A DNA stretch of 64,000 nt. It comes from Ruminococcus sp. (GTDB lineage Bacteria > Bacillota > Clostridia > Lachnospirales > Lachnospiraceae). This document shows, piece after piece, positions 9,305-19,431 of this stretch. The notes under the pieces are model-generated. The model saw only the letters and a program-made list of their open reading frames with translations. It searched no databases and was not told the origin of the DNA. Within the stretch, counting starts at the first letter, position 1; every line of letters starts with the position of its first letter. The stretch spans positions 62,001 through 126,000 of the forward strand of contig JACERV010000010.1 of assembly GCA_013911065.1 (NCBI GenBank), written 5' to 3'. A program made the position numbers and the translations under genes.

Positions 9305-10243
9305 ATGGCATTCAAGCACGCATCAGTTTTACTGAAAGAGACTGTGGATGGCCTGGCTGTAAAGCCGGATGGAATCTACGTCGACGCTACACTCGGAGGA
9401 GGCGGACATGCCTGGGAGGTGTGTAAGCGGTTAAGCAGCAAGGGGAGTTTTATAGGAATAGACCAGGATGCGGCTGCAATTGAGGCAGCGAGTATCCGAT
9501 TACTCGACTTCGGGGAGAGAGTTACAATAATCAGGAGCAATTATTGTGATATGAAGCCGAGGCTCCAAGAGATAGGCATTGACAAAGTGGATGGAATCGT
9601 ACTGGATTTGGGCGTATCTTCTTATCAGCTGGATACGGCAGACCGGGGGTTTTCCTACCGGTCCGATGCTCCTCTGGACATGAGGATGGACCAGAGGCAG
9701 AAAATGACAGCAAAGGATATCGTCAATGACTACAGTGAATCAGACCTTTACCGCGTAATTCGCGATTACGGGGAAGACCGGTTCGCGAAGAACATTGCGA
9801 AACATATCGCAATAGCACGCGGGAGGGGTCCGATTGAAACAACGGGACAGTTAAATGAAATTATAAGACAAGCTATCCCGATGAAGTTTCAGAAAATGGC
9901 CGGGCATCCTTCTAAGAGAACATTTCAGGCAATTCGGATAGAGTTGAATCATGAATTGGATGTCTTAAAGGATACACTGGATGATATGATTGATTTATTG
10001 AATCCAGGCGGAAGGATTTGTATTATTACCTTCCATTCACTGGAAGACAGGATTGTGAAGAGCGCATTCAGGAAGAATGAGAATCCGTGTACTTGTCCAA
10101 GTCATTTCCCGGTATGTATATGTGGAAACATATCAAAGGGAAAGGTGATTACAAGAAAACCAATTTTACCAAATGAGGAAGAACTGGCTGAAAACAGCCG
10201 TTCAAAAAGCGCAAAGCTGAGAATCTTTGAGCGAGGAGTATAG
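9305..10243 (+). CDS. rsmH: 16S rRNA (cytosine1402-N4)-methyltransferase
   Basis: [57 protein letters not shown]. Confidence 0.95.
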   Translation: MAFKHASVLLKETVDGLAVKPDGIYVDATLGGGGHAWEVCKRLSSKGSFIGIDQDAAAIEAASIRLLDFGERVTIIRSNYCDMKPRLQEIGIDKVDGIVLDLGVSSYQLDTADRGFSYRSDAPLDMRMDQRQKMTAKDIVNDYSESDLYRVIRDYGEDRFAKNIAKHIAIARGRGPIETTGQLNEIIRQAIPMKFQKMAGHPSKRTFQAIRIELNHELDVLKDTLDDMIDLLNPGGRICIITFHSLEDRIVKSAFRKNENPCTCPSHFPVCICGNISKGKVITRKPILPNEEELAENSRSKSAKLRIFERGV

Positions 10244-10305
10244 CATATAAATTCGTCAGGAAGGGGAGAGCCTGACGAGACAGTATTAGGAAAGGGGCAG
10301 ACAGT

Positions 10306-10848
10306 ATGGCGGCAAGAAGACGGATATCATCATCTGGACGGGCAAAAAGCATAAACGGCAGCTACAGGCAGGAATATGTTTATGGTAACACAGTACGCCA
10401 GCCGGAAATTCTGCCAAAGAAAAGAGTACAGGAGAAACCAAAGAATCCAGCCAGGACAAGCCGTCAGGTACGCAAAAACCGCAGACGTGCATTAAGTATG
10501 AGTCCTGCATATGTGGTATTCCAGATGATTGCTGCAGCTTGTGCAGTTATGATATGTGTTGGATACCTGAGACTGCAGTCAGATATTGTGAGCAGATCTG
10601 AAAACATTTCTGCATTACAGGAAGAACTGGCGGATTTGACAGAACAAAATGATACGGCCTATCATGCAGCCGCAGATTCTGTAAACCTGGAGGAAATCCG
10701 CAGTAAGGCGATGAACGAGATGGGAATGGTATATGCAGCGCAGGGAAATGTGATAGAGTATGAAAGTCTTACCGGCGATTATGTGAAGCAGTACAGCGAT
10801 ATACCATCTGACGGTGTTCTTGCAAAGTCTAAGGCGGCATCAGATTAA
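10306..10848 (+). CDS. ftsL: FtsL-like septum protein
   Basis: Basic N-terminus, single TM, short coiled coil; position between rsmH and the PBP gene. Confidence 0.75.
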   Translation: MAARRRISSSGRAKSINGSYRQEYVYGNTVRQPEILPKKRVQEKPKNPARTSRQVRKNRRRALSMSPAYVVFQMIAAACAVMICVGYLRLQSDIVSRSENISALQEELADLTEQNDTAYHAAADSVNLEEIRSKAMNEMGMVYAAQGNVIEYESLTGDYVKQYSDIPSDGVLAKSKAASD

Positions 10849-10859
10849 GGATATAAAAT

Positions 10860-12881
10860 ATGGCAAAACGAAATAGAAGAAACAGGTTTAACTTTTTAAC
10901 AAAACGATTTTCGAAAAAAATGCAGAAAAAGCTGGTAATGCTATTTATGGCAATTATACTGGCTTTTATTGTTCTTGTGGGAAGAATTACATATATTAAT
11001 GCCTCAAAAGGAAATAAATACACGAAAATCGTGCTCGACCAGCAGGAATATGACAGCAGGGTAATCCCTTATAAGCGGGGAGATATTGTGGACCGGAACG
11101 GGACCAGGATTGTTACCAGCGAGAGGGTGTATAATGTCATATTGGATGTAAATGTAATGATGTCCAAGGATGATTATATTGCTCCTACCATTCAGGTACT
11201 GGAAGAGTGTTTTGGAGTAAAGGAAGCTGATGTCAGAAAGCGGATGGAAGAAAGCCCTGACAGCCACTATGAGATACTGGCCAAGGGAGTGTCTTATGAC
11301 AAGGCAAAAAAATTTCAGGATATAGAGGCAGATCAAGAGAAGAATGAAAATGTGAAGGGCATCTGGCTGGAAGATGATTATCAGAGGTCTTATCCATATG
11401 ATTCACTGGCAAGTGATGTGATAGGCTTTACCACCGCAGGAAATCAGGGAGCCATAGGGATTGAAAGTGCATACAATAGCATATTGAATGGAACAGATGG
11501 ACGGGAGTATGGTTATTTTGACAGTGCCTCTACAGTAAAACGTACTGTGAAGCCTGCAAAAAATGGAGATACCGTAGTGTCCACTATTGATGTGACGCTG
11601 CAAAGTATTGTGGAGCAGTGTATCAAGGAGTTCAATGAGGAACATGCCGGAGAAGAAAGAGAAGGTGAACTGGGAAGTAAGAATACAGCAGTTATCATTA
11701 TGAACCCGAATACAGGAGAAATCCTTGCTGAGGCATCTTATCCCAATTTTAATTTGAATGATCCGAGAGATTTGTCTTCCTTATATCCGAAAGAAAAATT
11801 GGCAGATATGACGGAGGAAGAACAACTGGATGCGCTAAATTCATTATGGCGGAACTTCTGTGTCAGTGATGCCTATGAGCCGGGGTCTACAGCTAAGCCA
11901 TTTACAGTAGCAACAGGGCTGGAGACAGGTGCTTTAACGGGAAACGAGTCCTATGTGTGCAATGGTTTTCTTCATGTAGGAGATTATGATATTTACTGTC
12001 ACCTTAAGACAGGGCACGGAGTACAGACGTTGGAACAGGCGGTAGCGAATTCCTGTAATGTTGCCTTGATGGAGGCTGCACAGTCTATTGGGGTGAAGAA
12101 CTTTGCCCGGTATCAGCGTATTTTTGGATTTGGTGAATATACGGGAATCGATTTACCGGGAGAAGCGTCCACGGCATCTCTTATTTATACAGACGAAACC
12201 ATGGGAATTACAGATCTCGCAACGAATTCTTTTGGCCAGGGATTTAACGTGACAATGACGCAAATGGCGGCGGCCTTCTCATCACTGATAAATGGAGGAT
12301 ACTATTATGAGCCTCACATCGTAAAACAAATTCAAGATGAGAGCGGAAGTGTCATTGAGACAAAAAATCCGGTGCTTCTCAGAAAAACAGTATCAACTGA
12401 GACATCCAAAATGATCAAACAATATATGAAGACAGTTATGACATCGGGAACAGGCCAGGGAGCAGCCGTGGCGGGTTATGATATTGGAGGAAAAACCGGT
12501 ACAGCCGAGAAACTTCCCCGTAATAATGGAAAGTATTTACTATCCTTTATAGGATATGCACCCCAGGAAAATCCGGAGGTAATGGTTTATGTGGTTGTGG
12601 ATGAGCCAAATGTGGCGAAGCAGGACACCAGCTCCTATGTGCTGGGGCTTTCCCAAAAAATCATGGCCCAGGCCTTCCCTTATTTGAATATAACCACAGA
12701 AGAGGGTTATGTACCTGATGCCGGTGAAACAGTCTCAGGAGATGACACATCCCAGCAGACAGACTATGCAGATTTTGATTCTGCTTATGAAGATACATAT
12801 GATAATGCCGATGGCTCTTACATTGATGAAGATTATAGCCCGGACCTGGATGACTGGGCTTCGGGGCAGCCGGCACAATAG
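10860..12881 (+). CDS. Class B penicillin-binding protein (FtsI/SpoVD type), copy 1
   Basis: RGDIVDRNGTRI, YEPGSTAKPFT, SFGQGFNVT, GGKTGTAEK; acidic C-terminal tail. Confidence 0.92.
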   Translation: MAKRNRRNRFNFLTKRFSKKMQKKLVMLFMAIILAFIVLVGRITYINASKGNKYTKIVLDQQEYDSRVIPYKRGDIVDRNGTRIVTSERVYNVILDVNVMMSKDDYIAPTIQVLEECFGVKEADVRKRMEESPDSHYEILAKGVSYDKAKKFQDIEADQEKNENVKGIWLEDDYQRSYPYDSLASDVIGFTTAGNQGAIGIESAYNSILNGTDGREYGYFDSASTVKRTVKPAKNGDTVVSTIDVTLQSIVEQCIKEFNEEHAGEEREGELGSKNTAVIIMNPNTGEILAEASYPNFNLNDPRDLSSLYPKEKLADMTEEEQLDALNSLWRNFCVSDAYEPGSTAKPFTVATGLETGALTGNESYVCNGFLHVGDYDIYCHLKTGHGVQTLEQAVANSCNVALMEAAQSIGVKNFARYQRIFGFGEYTGIDLPGEASTASLIYTDETMGITDLATNSFGQGFNVTMTQMAAAFSSLINGGYYYEPHIVKQIQDESGSVIETKNPVLLRKTVSTETSKMIKQYMKTVMTSGTGQGAAVAGYDIGGKTGTAEKLPRNNGKYLLSFIGYAPQENPEVMVYVVVDEPNVAKQDTSSYVLGLSQKIMAQAFPYLNITTEEGYVPDAGETVSGDDTSQQTDYADFDSAYEDTYDNADGSYIDEDYSPDLDDWASGQPAQ

Positions 12882-12889
12882 ATACGCAT

Positions 12890-12940
12890 AACCTTACAAA
12901 AGATGTAATATGTTATAAAAATATCTTTTGTAAGGTTTTT
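12890..12940 (+). terminator. Intrinsic terminator-like hairpin between the two PBP genes
   Basis: AACCTTACAAAAGAT (12890-12904) / ATCTTTTGTAAGGTT (12923-12937), perfect 15 bp, T-run, then ATG at 12945. Confidence 0.88.
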
Positions 12941-12944
12941 ATTT

Positions 12945-14729
12945 ATGAAGAACAAAACATATAATAAGAAAAAAATACTTGTCGTCTTTATTGGTGCTTC
13001 CATGATTCTTTTGGGATTAATCGGACGTTTGGTTTATTTGATGGTATTTGATGCAGAATATTATCAAAAAAAGGCGGAATCTCTTCATGAGAGGGAGAGA
13101 GAAATTAAAGCAGCAAGAGGCGAAATTGTGGACAGGAATAAAACAGTGCTGGCTACAAATAAGACAGTCTGCACAATTTCTGTCATACACAATCAGATTG
13201 AGGACCCGGAATTAGTCATCCAGACATTGATGAAGGAATTGGAGATGGATGAATCCAAGATTAGGAAACGTGTGGAAAAAGTTTCTTCTATAGAAAAAAT
13301 AAAAACAAATGTGGATAAAGAAACAGGGGATAGAATCCGTAATTATAATCTGGCAGGTGTAAAAGTAGACGAGGATTTTAAACGCTATTATCCGTACAAT
13401 GAAATTGCATCTAAAGTGCTTGGATTTACAGGCGGGGATAATCAGGGTATCATCGGACTTGAGGTGAAGTATGAGGAATATTTAAAAGGAATTAATGGAA
13501 CCATTCTGACAACAACCGATGCAAGAGGAATCGAATTGGAAGGTGTGGCAGAAGACAGGGTTGAGCCTATAGCAGGGCAGACACTTCAACTCAGTCTGGA
13601 CTATAATATCCAGGCATTCTGTGAGCAGGCCGCATTGAAGGTTATGGAAGAAAAACAGGCAGATGCTGTATCCATACTATTAATGAATCCCCAGAATGGA
13701 GAAATTCTGGCAATGGTCAATGTTCCGGAATTTAATCTGAATGAGCCGTATATACTAAATACAGAAGTAGATATGGACACGTTGACAGACGAAGAACTGC
13801 AGAACCAATTGAATCAGATGTGGAGGAATGGCTGTATCAATGATACTTATGAGCCAGGTTCTACTTTTAAAATTATTACAACGGCCGCCTGCCTGGAAGA
13901 AGGTGTCGTGAGTTTAAATGATACGTTCTCCTGCCCCGGATACCGGGTTGTAGAAGACCGCAAAATAAGGTGCCATAAAGTCGGGGGACATGGAACAGAG
14001 ACATTTGTCCAGGCAATTCAGAATTCCTGCAATCCTGTGTTCATCGATATTGGGCTTCGTCTGGGCTCTGATAAATTTTATGATTATTTTGGTCAATTTG
14101 GACTTCTTAATCTGACCAATGTAGATTTACCGGGTGAGGCTGGAACGATTATGCATAAAAAGGAAGATATTGGAACAGTAGAGCTGGCAACCATGTCTTT
14201 TGGGCAGTCTTTTCAGATTACGCCAATTCAGATGGCTGCAACAGTCAGCTCCCTTATTAACGGGGGAAGACGGATCACTCCCCATTTGGGAAAGGCAGTT
14301 TTGGATAAAGAAGGAAATGTGGTTGAAGAATTAGACTATAAAGAAAAAAATGGAGTTGTATCCCAGGAAACTTCTGCTACCATGCGTATGCTTCTGGAAG
14401 GTGTGGTTTCAGAAGGGACGGGGAGAAATGCATATATTGAAGGGTATTCTATCGGGGGAAAAACGGCGACTTCACAGACTCTGCCAAGAAGTGCAAATAA
14501 ATATATTTCTTCCTTTATCGGATTTGCACCCGCAGAGAACCCGCAGGTACTGGGAATGGTAGTGATACATAATCCGCAGGGTGTGTATTATGGGGGCACA
14601 ATTGCCGCACCGGTAATGAAAAATATTTTTGACAATGTACTTCCCTATCTGGGGATAGAGAAGACCGAAACTGTTGGTGAAGAGAATACAGAAACTGTAG
14701 ATAAGGAGAAAACAGAAGCTGCGGATTAA
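12945..14729 (+). CDS. Class B penicillin-binding protein (FtsI/SpoVD type), copy 2
   Basis: RGEIVDRNKTVLA, YEPGSTFKIIT, NSCNPVFI, SFGQSFQIT, GGKTATSQ. Confidence 0.92.
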   Translation: MKNKTYNKKKILVVFIGASMILLGLIGRLVYLMVFDAEYYQKKAESLHEREREIKAARGEIVDRNKTVLATNKTVCTISVIHNQIEDPELVIQTLMKELEMDESKIRKRVEKVSSIEKIKTNVDKETGDRIRNYNLAGVKVDEDFKRYYPYNEIASKVLGFTGGDNQGIIGLEVKYEEYLKGINGTILTTTDARGIELEGVAEDRVEPIAGQTLQLSLDYNIQAFCEQAALKVMEEKQADAVSILLMNPQNGEILAMVNVPEFNLNEPYILNTEVDMDTLTDEELQNQLNQMWRNGCINDTYEPGSTFKIITTAACLEEGVVSLNDTFSCPGYRVVEDRKIRCHKVGGHGTETFVQAIQNSCNPVFIDIGLRLGSDKFYDYFGQFGLLNLTNVDLPGEAGTIMHKKEDIGTVELATMSFGQSFQITPIQMAATVSSLINGGRRITPHLGKAVLDKEGNVVEELDYKEKNGVVSQETSATMRMLLEGVVSEGTGRNAYIEGYSIGGKTATSQTLPRSANKYISSFIGFAPAENPQVLGMVVIHNPQGVYYGGTIAAPVMKNIFDNVLPYLGIEKTETVGEENTETVDKEKTEAAD

Positions 14730-14737
14730 GAGAATTC

Positions 14738-14766
14738 TTGAAAAACAAAAGCCAATGAGGTATACT
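14738..14766 (+). promoter_or_regulatory. Putative sigma-A promoter before mraY
   Basis: TTGAAA - 17 nt - TATACT. Confidence 0.6.
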
Positions 14767-14860
14767 AAATGAAGTGTCGGCTGGAAATGGGCGGCAGGTT
14801 AGCAAAAGAAAGCAGACTAAAGCTGCTTTCGTTTAACAAAAGAGATGAAGAGGTGTGTGT

Positions 14861-15817
14861 ATGAGTTATCATGTTGTGATTCCAGTGCTGATTTCATTTG
14901 CATTGAGCTTGCTGGTGGGGCCGGTTGTAATACCGTTTCTTAGAAAATTGAAAATGGGGCAGACCGAGAGGGCAGATGGGGTGCAATCCCATTTAAAAAA
15001 AGCGGGGACTCCCACTATGGGAGGTGTAATCATTCTTGGCAGTGTGGTAATTACCTCCCTGTTTTATGTGAAGAGTTCCCCGAATATCATCCCCATTCTG
15101 TTTCTGACCATAGGGTTTGGGCTGATTGGTTTTTTGGATGATTACTTAAAAGTTGTGATGAAGCGTTCAGATGGCCTTTATCCAAAGCAAAAGATGGCGC
15201 TTCAGATTGTGGTGACAGCTGTTTTTGCCTATTACATTATAAGAGTGGCTAAGATCCCGCTGACCCTTTTGATTCCGTTTTCCGGAGGCAAGTATTGGGA
15301 CATTGGATGGCTGGCGATTGTGCTTTTGTTCGTTGCAGTTATCGGAACAGTAAATGGCACGAACTTTACAGACGGGCTGGATGGTCTGGCTTCCAGCGTT
15401 ACTGTATTGGTAGCCACTTTCTTTACGGTTGTAGCTATTGGAACGGAAAGCGGAGTAGAGCCGATTACCTGTGCAGTTGTGGGAGCGCTGTTGGGATTCC
15501 TTCTATTTAATGTGTATCCTGCCAGTGTTTTTATGGGAGATACGGGCTCCCTCGCGTTGGGAGGATTTGTAGCAGGTACGGCTTATATCATGCAGATGCC
15601 GTTGTTTATAATCATTGTAGGGTTGATTTATCTGGTAGAAGTAGCTTCTGTTATGATACAGGTTGCTTATTTTAAGAAGACAGGCGGAAAGCGTTTCTTT
15701 AAAATGGCGCCGATTCATCATCATTTTGAGCTATGTGGGTGGTCCGAGACAAAAGTGGTTGCAGTATTCTCTATAATCACTGCTATTCTCTGTCTCATCG
15801 CACTCATGGGGGTATAG
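14861..15817 (+). CDS. mraY: Phospho-N-acetylmuramoyl-pentapeptide transferase
   Basis: KKAGTPTMGGVIIL, DDYLKV, NGTNFTDGLDGLA, MAPIHHHFELCGWSE. The ORF track start 14855 is a GTG; ATG 14861 is preferred. Confidence 0.96.
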   Translation: MSYHVVIPVLISFALSLLVGPVVIPFLRKLKMGQTERADGVQSHLKKAGTPTMGGVIILGSVVITSLFYVKSSPNIIPILFLTIGFGLIGFLDDYLKVVMKRSDGLYPKQKMALQIVVTAVFAYYIIRVAKIPLTLLIPFSGGKYWDIGWLAIVLLFVAVIGTVNGTNFTDGLDGLASSVTVLVATFFTVVAIGTESGVEPITCAVVGALLGFLLFNVYPASVFMGDTGSLALGGFVAGTAYIMQMPLFIIIVGLIYLVEVASVMIQVAYFKKTGGKRFFKMAPIHHHFELCGWSETKVVAVFSIITAILCLIALMGV

Positions 15818-15819
15818 TA

Positions 15820-17181
15820 ATGGATATGAAAGATAAAAAGGTTCTGGTATTTGGCTCCGGTATTAGCGGAGTGGCAGCAAGCCGCCTGCTTCTTAGCCAG
15901 GGTGCGGAAGTAGTTCTCTATGATGGAAATACTTCAGCAGATGCAGCCAGAATTGAAAGTGAAATTTGCGGGGACGGGCAGACTCATGTACAGGTTGTAT
16001 TAGGAGAACTGCCAGAAGAACTTTTGGACAGCTTAAATCTGGTTATTATAAGCCCGGGCGTACCCACAGACCTCCCTGTAGTAAACCAGATGAAGAAAAG
16101 AAAAATACCTGTCTGGGGAGAAATAGAACTTGCTTATGTTCTGAGCAAGGGAGATGTACTTGCGATTACCGGAACGAACGGAAAAACAACAACAACGGCA
16201 CTGCTCGGTGAGATTATGAAAAATTATAAAGAGAGCACCTTTGTGGTGGGAAACATTGGAACTCCTTATACGGGTGTTGCACTGGATACGAAAGAGGATT
16301 CTGTTGTTGTTGCGGAAATGAGCAGTTTTCAGTTGGAAAGTATACATACCTTCCGGCCTAAGGTAAGCGCAGTGCTTAATATTACACCGGATCACTTAAA
16401 CCGCCATCATACGATGGAGGCTTATATAGAAGCAAAGCAGAATATAGCCAAAAACCAGACCGAAGAGGACATCTGTGTACTGAATTATGAGGATCAGGTT
16501 ACAAGAGGATTTGGAGAAAAAGTCAACGCACAGGTTCTATATTTCAGCAGCCAGCGTAAACTAGAAAAAGGAATCTACCTGGACCGGGGGGATATCATCT
16601 GTCATATCTCAGACGGACCGGAGAAAATTTGTCATGTAAATGAACTGAAGGTTCTGGGGACACATAACCATGAGAATGTTATGGCAGCGGCAGTCATGGC
16701 AGCAGCCTATAAAGTTCCTATGGAAATTATAAGAAAAACGATTATGGAATTTCAGGGAGTAGAGCACCGGATTGAATTTGTTGCAGAGAAAAATGAAATC
16801 GCATTTTATAATGACTCAAAGGGAACAAACCCGGATGCGGCAATCAAAGGGATTCAGGCAATGAACCGCCCCACGCTGTTGATAGGGGGCGGCTATAATA
16901 AGGATTCTTCTTATGAAGAATGGATTCAGGCTTTTGACGGAAAAGTAAAAAAATTGGTGCTGTTGGGCGCGACAAGAGAGAAAATTGATGAAACAGCCAG
17001 AAGATTAGGGTTTACAGATACCATTCTCGTGGATACATTGGAGGAGGCTGTGGAAGCCTGTGTAAAACATGCCAAGTCAGGGGATGCTGTTCTCTTATCA
17101 CCAGCTTGTGCAAGCTGGGGGATGTTTCAGAATTATGAAGAACGTGGAGATAAATTCAAAGAACTTGTAAATCGTTTATAA
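15820..17181 (+). CDS. murD: UDP-N-acetylmuramoylalanine-D-glutamate ligase
   Basis: ITGTNGKTTTTALLGEI, AVLNITPDHLNRH, YNDSKGTNPDA. The ORF track start 15733 overlaps mraY; ATG 15820 follows a G-rich SD. Confidence 0.95.
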   Translation: MDMKDKKVLVFGSGISGVAASRLLLSQGAEVVLYDGNTSADAARIESEICGDGQTHVQVVLGELPEELLDSLNLVIISPGVPTDLPVVNQMKKRKIPVWGEIELAYVLSKGDVLAITGTNGKTTTTALLGEIMKNYKESTFVVGNIGTPYTGVALDTKEDSVVVAEMSSFQLESIHTFRPKVSAVLNITPDHLNRHHTMEAYIEAKQNIAKNQTEEDICVLNYEDQVTRGFGEKVNAQVLYFSSQRKLEKGIYLDRGDIICHISDGPEKICHVNELKVLGTHNHENVMAAAVMAAAYKVPMEIIRKTIMEFQGVEHRIEFVAEKNEIAFYNDSKGTNPDAAIKGIQAMNRPTLLIGGGYNKDSSYEEWIQAFDGKVKKLVLLGATREKIDETARRLGFTDTILVDTLEEAVEACVKHAKSGDAVLLSPACASWGMFQNYEERGDKFKELVNRL

Positions 17182-17195
17182 GGAGTGAATTTATA

Positions 17196-18281
17196 TTGGA
17201 GCGTCCGGCTAAAAAAAGGCGGTATGACTACACATTGCTGATTGTTGTGTTACTTTTGGTAAGTATAGGGCTGGTCCTTTTATATAGTACCAGTGCTTAT
17301 AATGGGCGGGTAAAATTCCATGATTCTTTCTATTATCTGAAAAAGCAGGGTTTTGCAACTGCCTTGGGGATGGTTGGAATGCTGGTTGTGGCAAATATCG
17401 ATTATCACAAATGGGTGCCCATGGCGAATCTGGGATATCTGACAGCCATTCTGTTATCGGTTGCAGTTATGTTTATAGGAGACGAGTACAATGGGTCCAA
17501 AAGATGGTTGTCTTTGGGACCTATTTCTTTTCAGCCTTCCGAGTTTGCCAAGGTAGCAGTTATACTTTTTCTTGCATGTTTAGTCACAAAAAATGTAAAA
17601 AAAATGGGGAAATTCAGAACTCTTGTAAAGGTAATGATTCCTGTTCTTCCTGTAGTAGGGCTGGTAGGAGCCAGTAACCTGAGTACTGCGATTATCATTA
17701 TGGGTATTGCGGTTGTTTTGATATTTGTGGCAAGCCCCAGGTATGCCCAGTTTGTCTGGATGGGAGGTGCCGGTGTAGGGTTCATGGCAATCTTTTTAGC
17801 ACTGGAGAGCTACCGCCTGGAGAGATTGGCCATCTGGCGAAACCCGGAAATGTATGAAAAAGGATATCAGACCTTGCAGGGGCTGTATGCAATCGGTTCG
17901 GGCGGGCTTTTTGGAAGGGGCCTTGGAGAAAGTGTGCAAAAACTAGGGTTTTTGCCGGAAGCACAAAATGATATGATATTTTCTATTATATGTGAAGAAC
18001 TGGGTCTGGTGGGAGCCAGCCTGATTGTAATCTTGTTTTTAATCTTAATCTGGCGGTTCTTTGTTATTGCAACCCATGCGAAAGACCTGCTGGGTGCCTT
18101 GATTGCCGCCGGGGCAATGGCCCATATGATGATTCAGGTAATTCTCAATATTGCGGTTGTGACAAATACAATACCAAATACGGGAATTACACTCCCCTTC
18201 ATTAGCTATGGAGGAACATCCGTTATGTTTCTTCTTTTAGAAATGGGACTTGTACTAAGTGTTTCAAATCTGATAGAATGA
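17196..18281 (+). CDS. SEDS family protein (FtsW/SpoVE), copy 2, dcw position
   Basis: LLYSTSAYNGR, GSKRWLSLGPISFQPSE, PFISYGGTSVMF; TTG start with AAGGAG SD. Confidence 0.92.
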   Translation: MERPAKKRRYDYTLLIVVLLLVSIGLVLLYSTSAYNGRVKFHDSFYYLKKQGFATALGMVGMLVVANIDYHKWVPMANLGYLTAILLSVAVMFIGDEYNGSKRWLSLGPISFQPSEFAKVAVILFLACLVTKNVKKMGKFRTLVKVMIPVLPVVGLVGASNLSTAIIIMGIAVVLIFVASPRYAQFVWMGGAGVGFMAIFLALESYRLERLAIWRNPEMYEKGYQTLQGLYAIGSGGLFGRGLGESVQKLGFLPEAQNDMIFSIICEELGLVGASLIVILFLILIWRFFVIATHAKDLLGALIAAGAMAHMMIQVILNIAVVTNTIPNTGITLPFISYGGTSVMFLLLEMGLVLSVSNLIE

Positions 18282-18364
18282 TGGTAGCTATTCGGCGTTT
18301 AGCCGTGGCGATATGGAGCATAGCGGAATCAGGCTGGTCTCCTATTGAATAAGGAGGACTGTAG

Positions 18365-19267
18365 ATGAAGCGCAAAAATAAAAGCAGGCGTGAAGAATAT
18401 GAAAAGTTCGATGACGAAGCATATGTGAATGAAATGCTGGACTGGGAAGAAGAACATCCTCCTAAGCCAAGGAAGAAAAAACGTCACGGTGTGTTTCTCG
18501 GACTTTTAACCTTTATTTTGGGAATTGCAATTATCATATTTGCATTTCTGCTTCTTTTCCATATTCAGAAGGTAGAAGTAAAAGGAAATAAATATTGTAC
18601 TCAGAATGATATCATAGGCTGGCTGAGGGAAGACAAATATGCAGTAAATTCTGTATATGTCTGGTGGAAATATAACCGTGAGGGTATAGAACAGCTCCCG
18701 GTGGTGGAATCTTCGAAGGTCGTGCTAAAAACACCGTGGACAGTACAATTTAAGGTGAAGGAAAAAGAAATTACAGGTTATATTGATTATAAAAACCAGT
18801 ATCTCTACTTTGATAAGGAAGGAACGGCAGTGCTGGTGACCGGAGAAAAACTTGACGGGGCAGCTTATTTGGAAGGTATGGATGTAGATACATCAAAGGT
18901 AAAGCTGGGTGAAGTGCTGCCTGTCTCAGATAAAAAGGTGTTCCGGGGAATTGTAGAGCTCTCACAGCTCCTTGTGAGATACGAACTTACCCCGGACAGT
19001 ATTACCTGTGTAGGAGGAGGTCTGAATCTTTACTTTGGAAGTGTGGAGGTCCTTTTGGGAAAGACAAATTATGGGGACCGTATTGCACAGATTCCTCCTA
19101 TTTTAGAAAAGCTGTCCGAACAGTATCCTGACAGCAAGGGTACCCTCCACCTGGAAAACTATGATGTTTCTGATAAGGCAATCCGCTTCGTGCCGGAGGC
19201 AGAGGAGGAGAGTAACGTTACAGATCCGGAACAAGGGGAAGAAGAGATAGCAGCAGTTCAGCCATAA
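18365..19267 (+). CDS. ftsQ: FtsQ/DivIB cell division protein
   Basis: Single TM, POTRA-like VEVKGNKYCTQNDI, between the SEDS gene and ftsZ. Confidence 0.85.
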   Translation: MKRKNKSRREEYEKFDDEAYVNEMLDWEEEHPPKPRKKKRHGVFLGLLTFILGIAIIIFAFLLLFHIQKVEVKGNKYCTQNDIIGWLREDKYAVNSVYVWWKYNREGIEQLPVVESSKVVLKTPWTVQFKVKEKEITGYIDYKNQYLYFDKEGTAVLVTGEKLDGAAYLEGMDVDTSKVKLGEVLPVSDKKVFRGIVELSQLLVRYELTPDSITCVGGGLNLYFGSVEVLLGKTNYGDRIAQIPPILEKLSEQYPDSKGTLHLENYDVSDKAIRFVPEAEEESNVTDPEQGEEEIAAVQP

Positions 19268-19323
19268 GCACGAATACCCTTTGCTGAACTGTAACAAAAA
19301 ATCGGAAAATAAGCAAAAATCTA

Positions 19324-19352
19324 TTGATTATTTACGGGAAAGACTATATTAT
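19324..19352 (+). promoter_or_regulatory. Putative sigma-A promoter before ftsZ
   Basis: TTGATT - 17 nt - TATTAT. Confidence 0.55.
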
Positions 19353-19431
19353 ATACATATTGGATTATATCGTTCAATTATAAAGGGAAGTATAAGGTAA
19401 TATTAATAAGACCATAAAGGAGGAAATACTC

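Noticed and set aside
18282-18364. Possible murG remnant between SEDS copy 2 and ftsQ
   Set aside because: Too short (83 bp) and no recognisable coding similarity.
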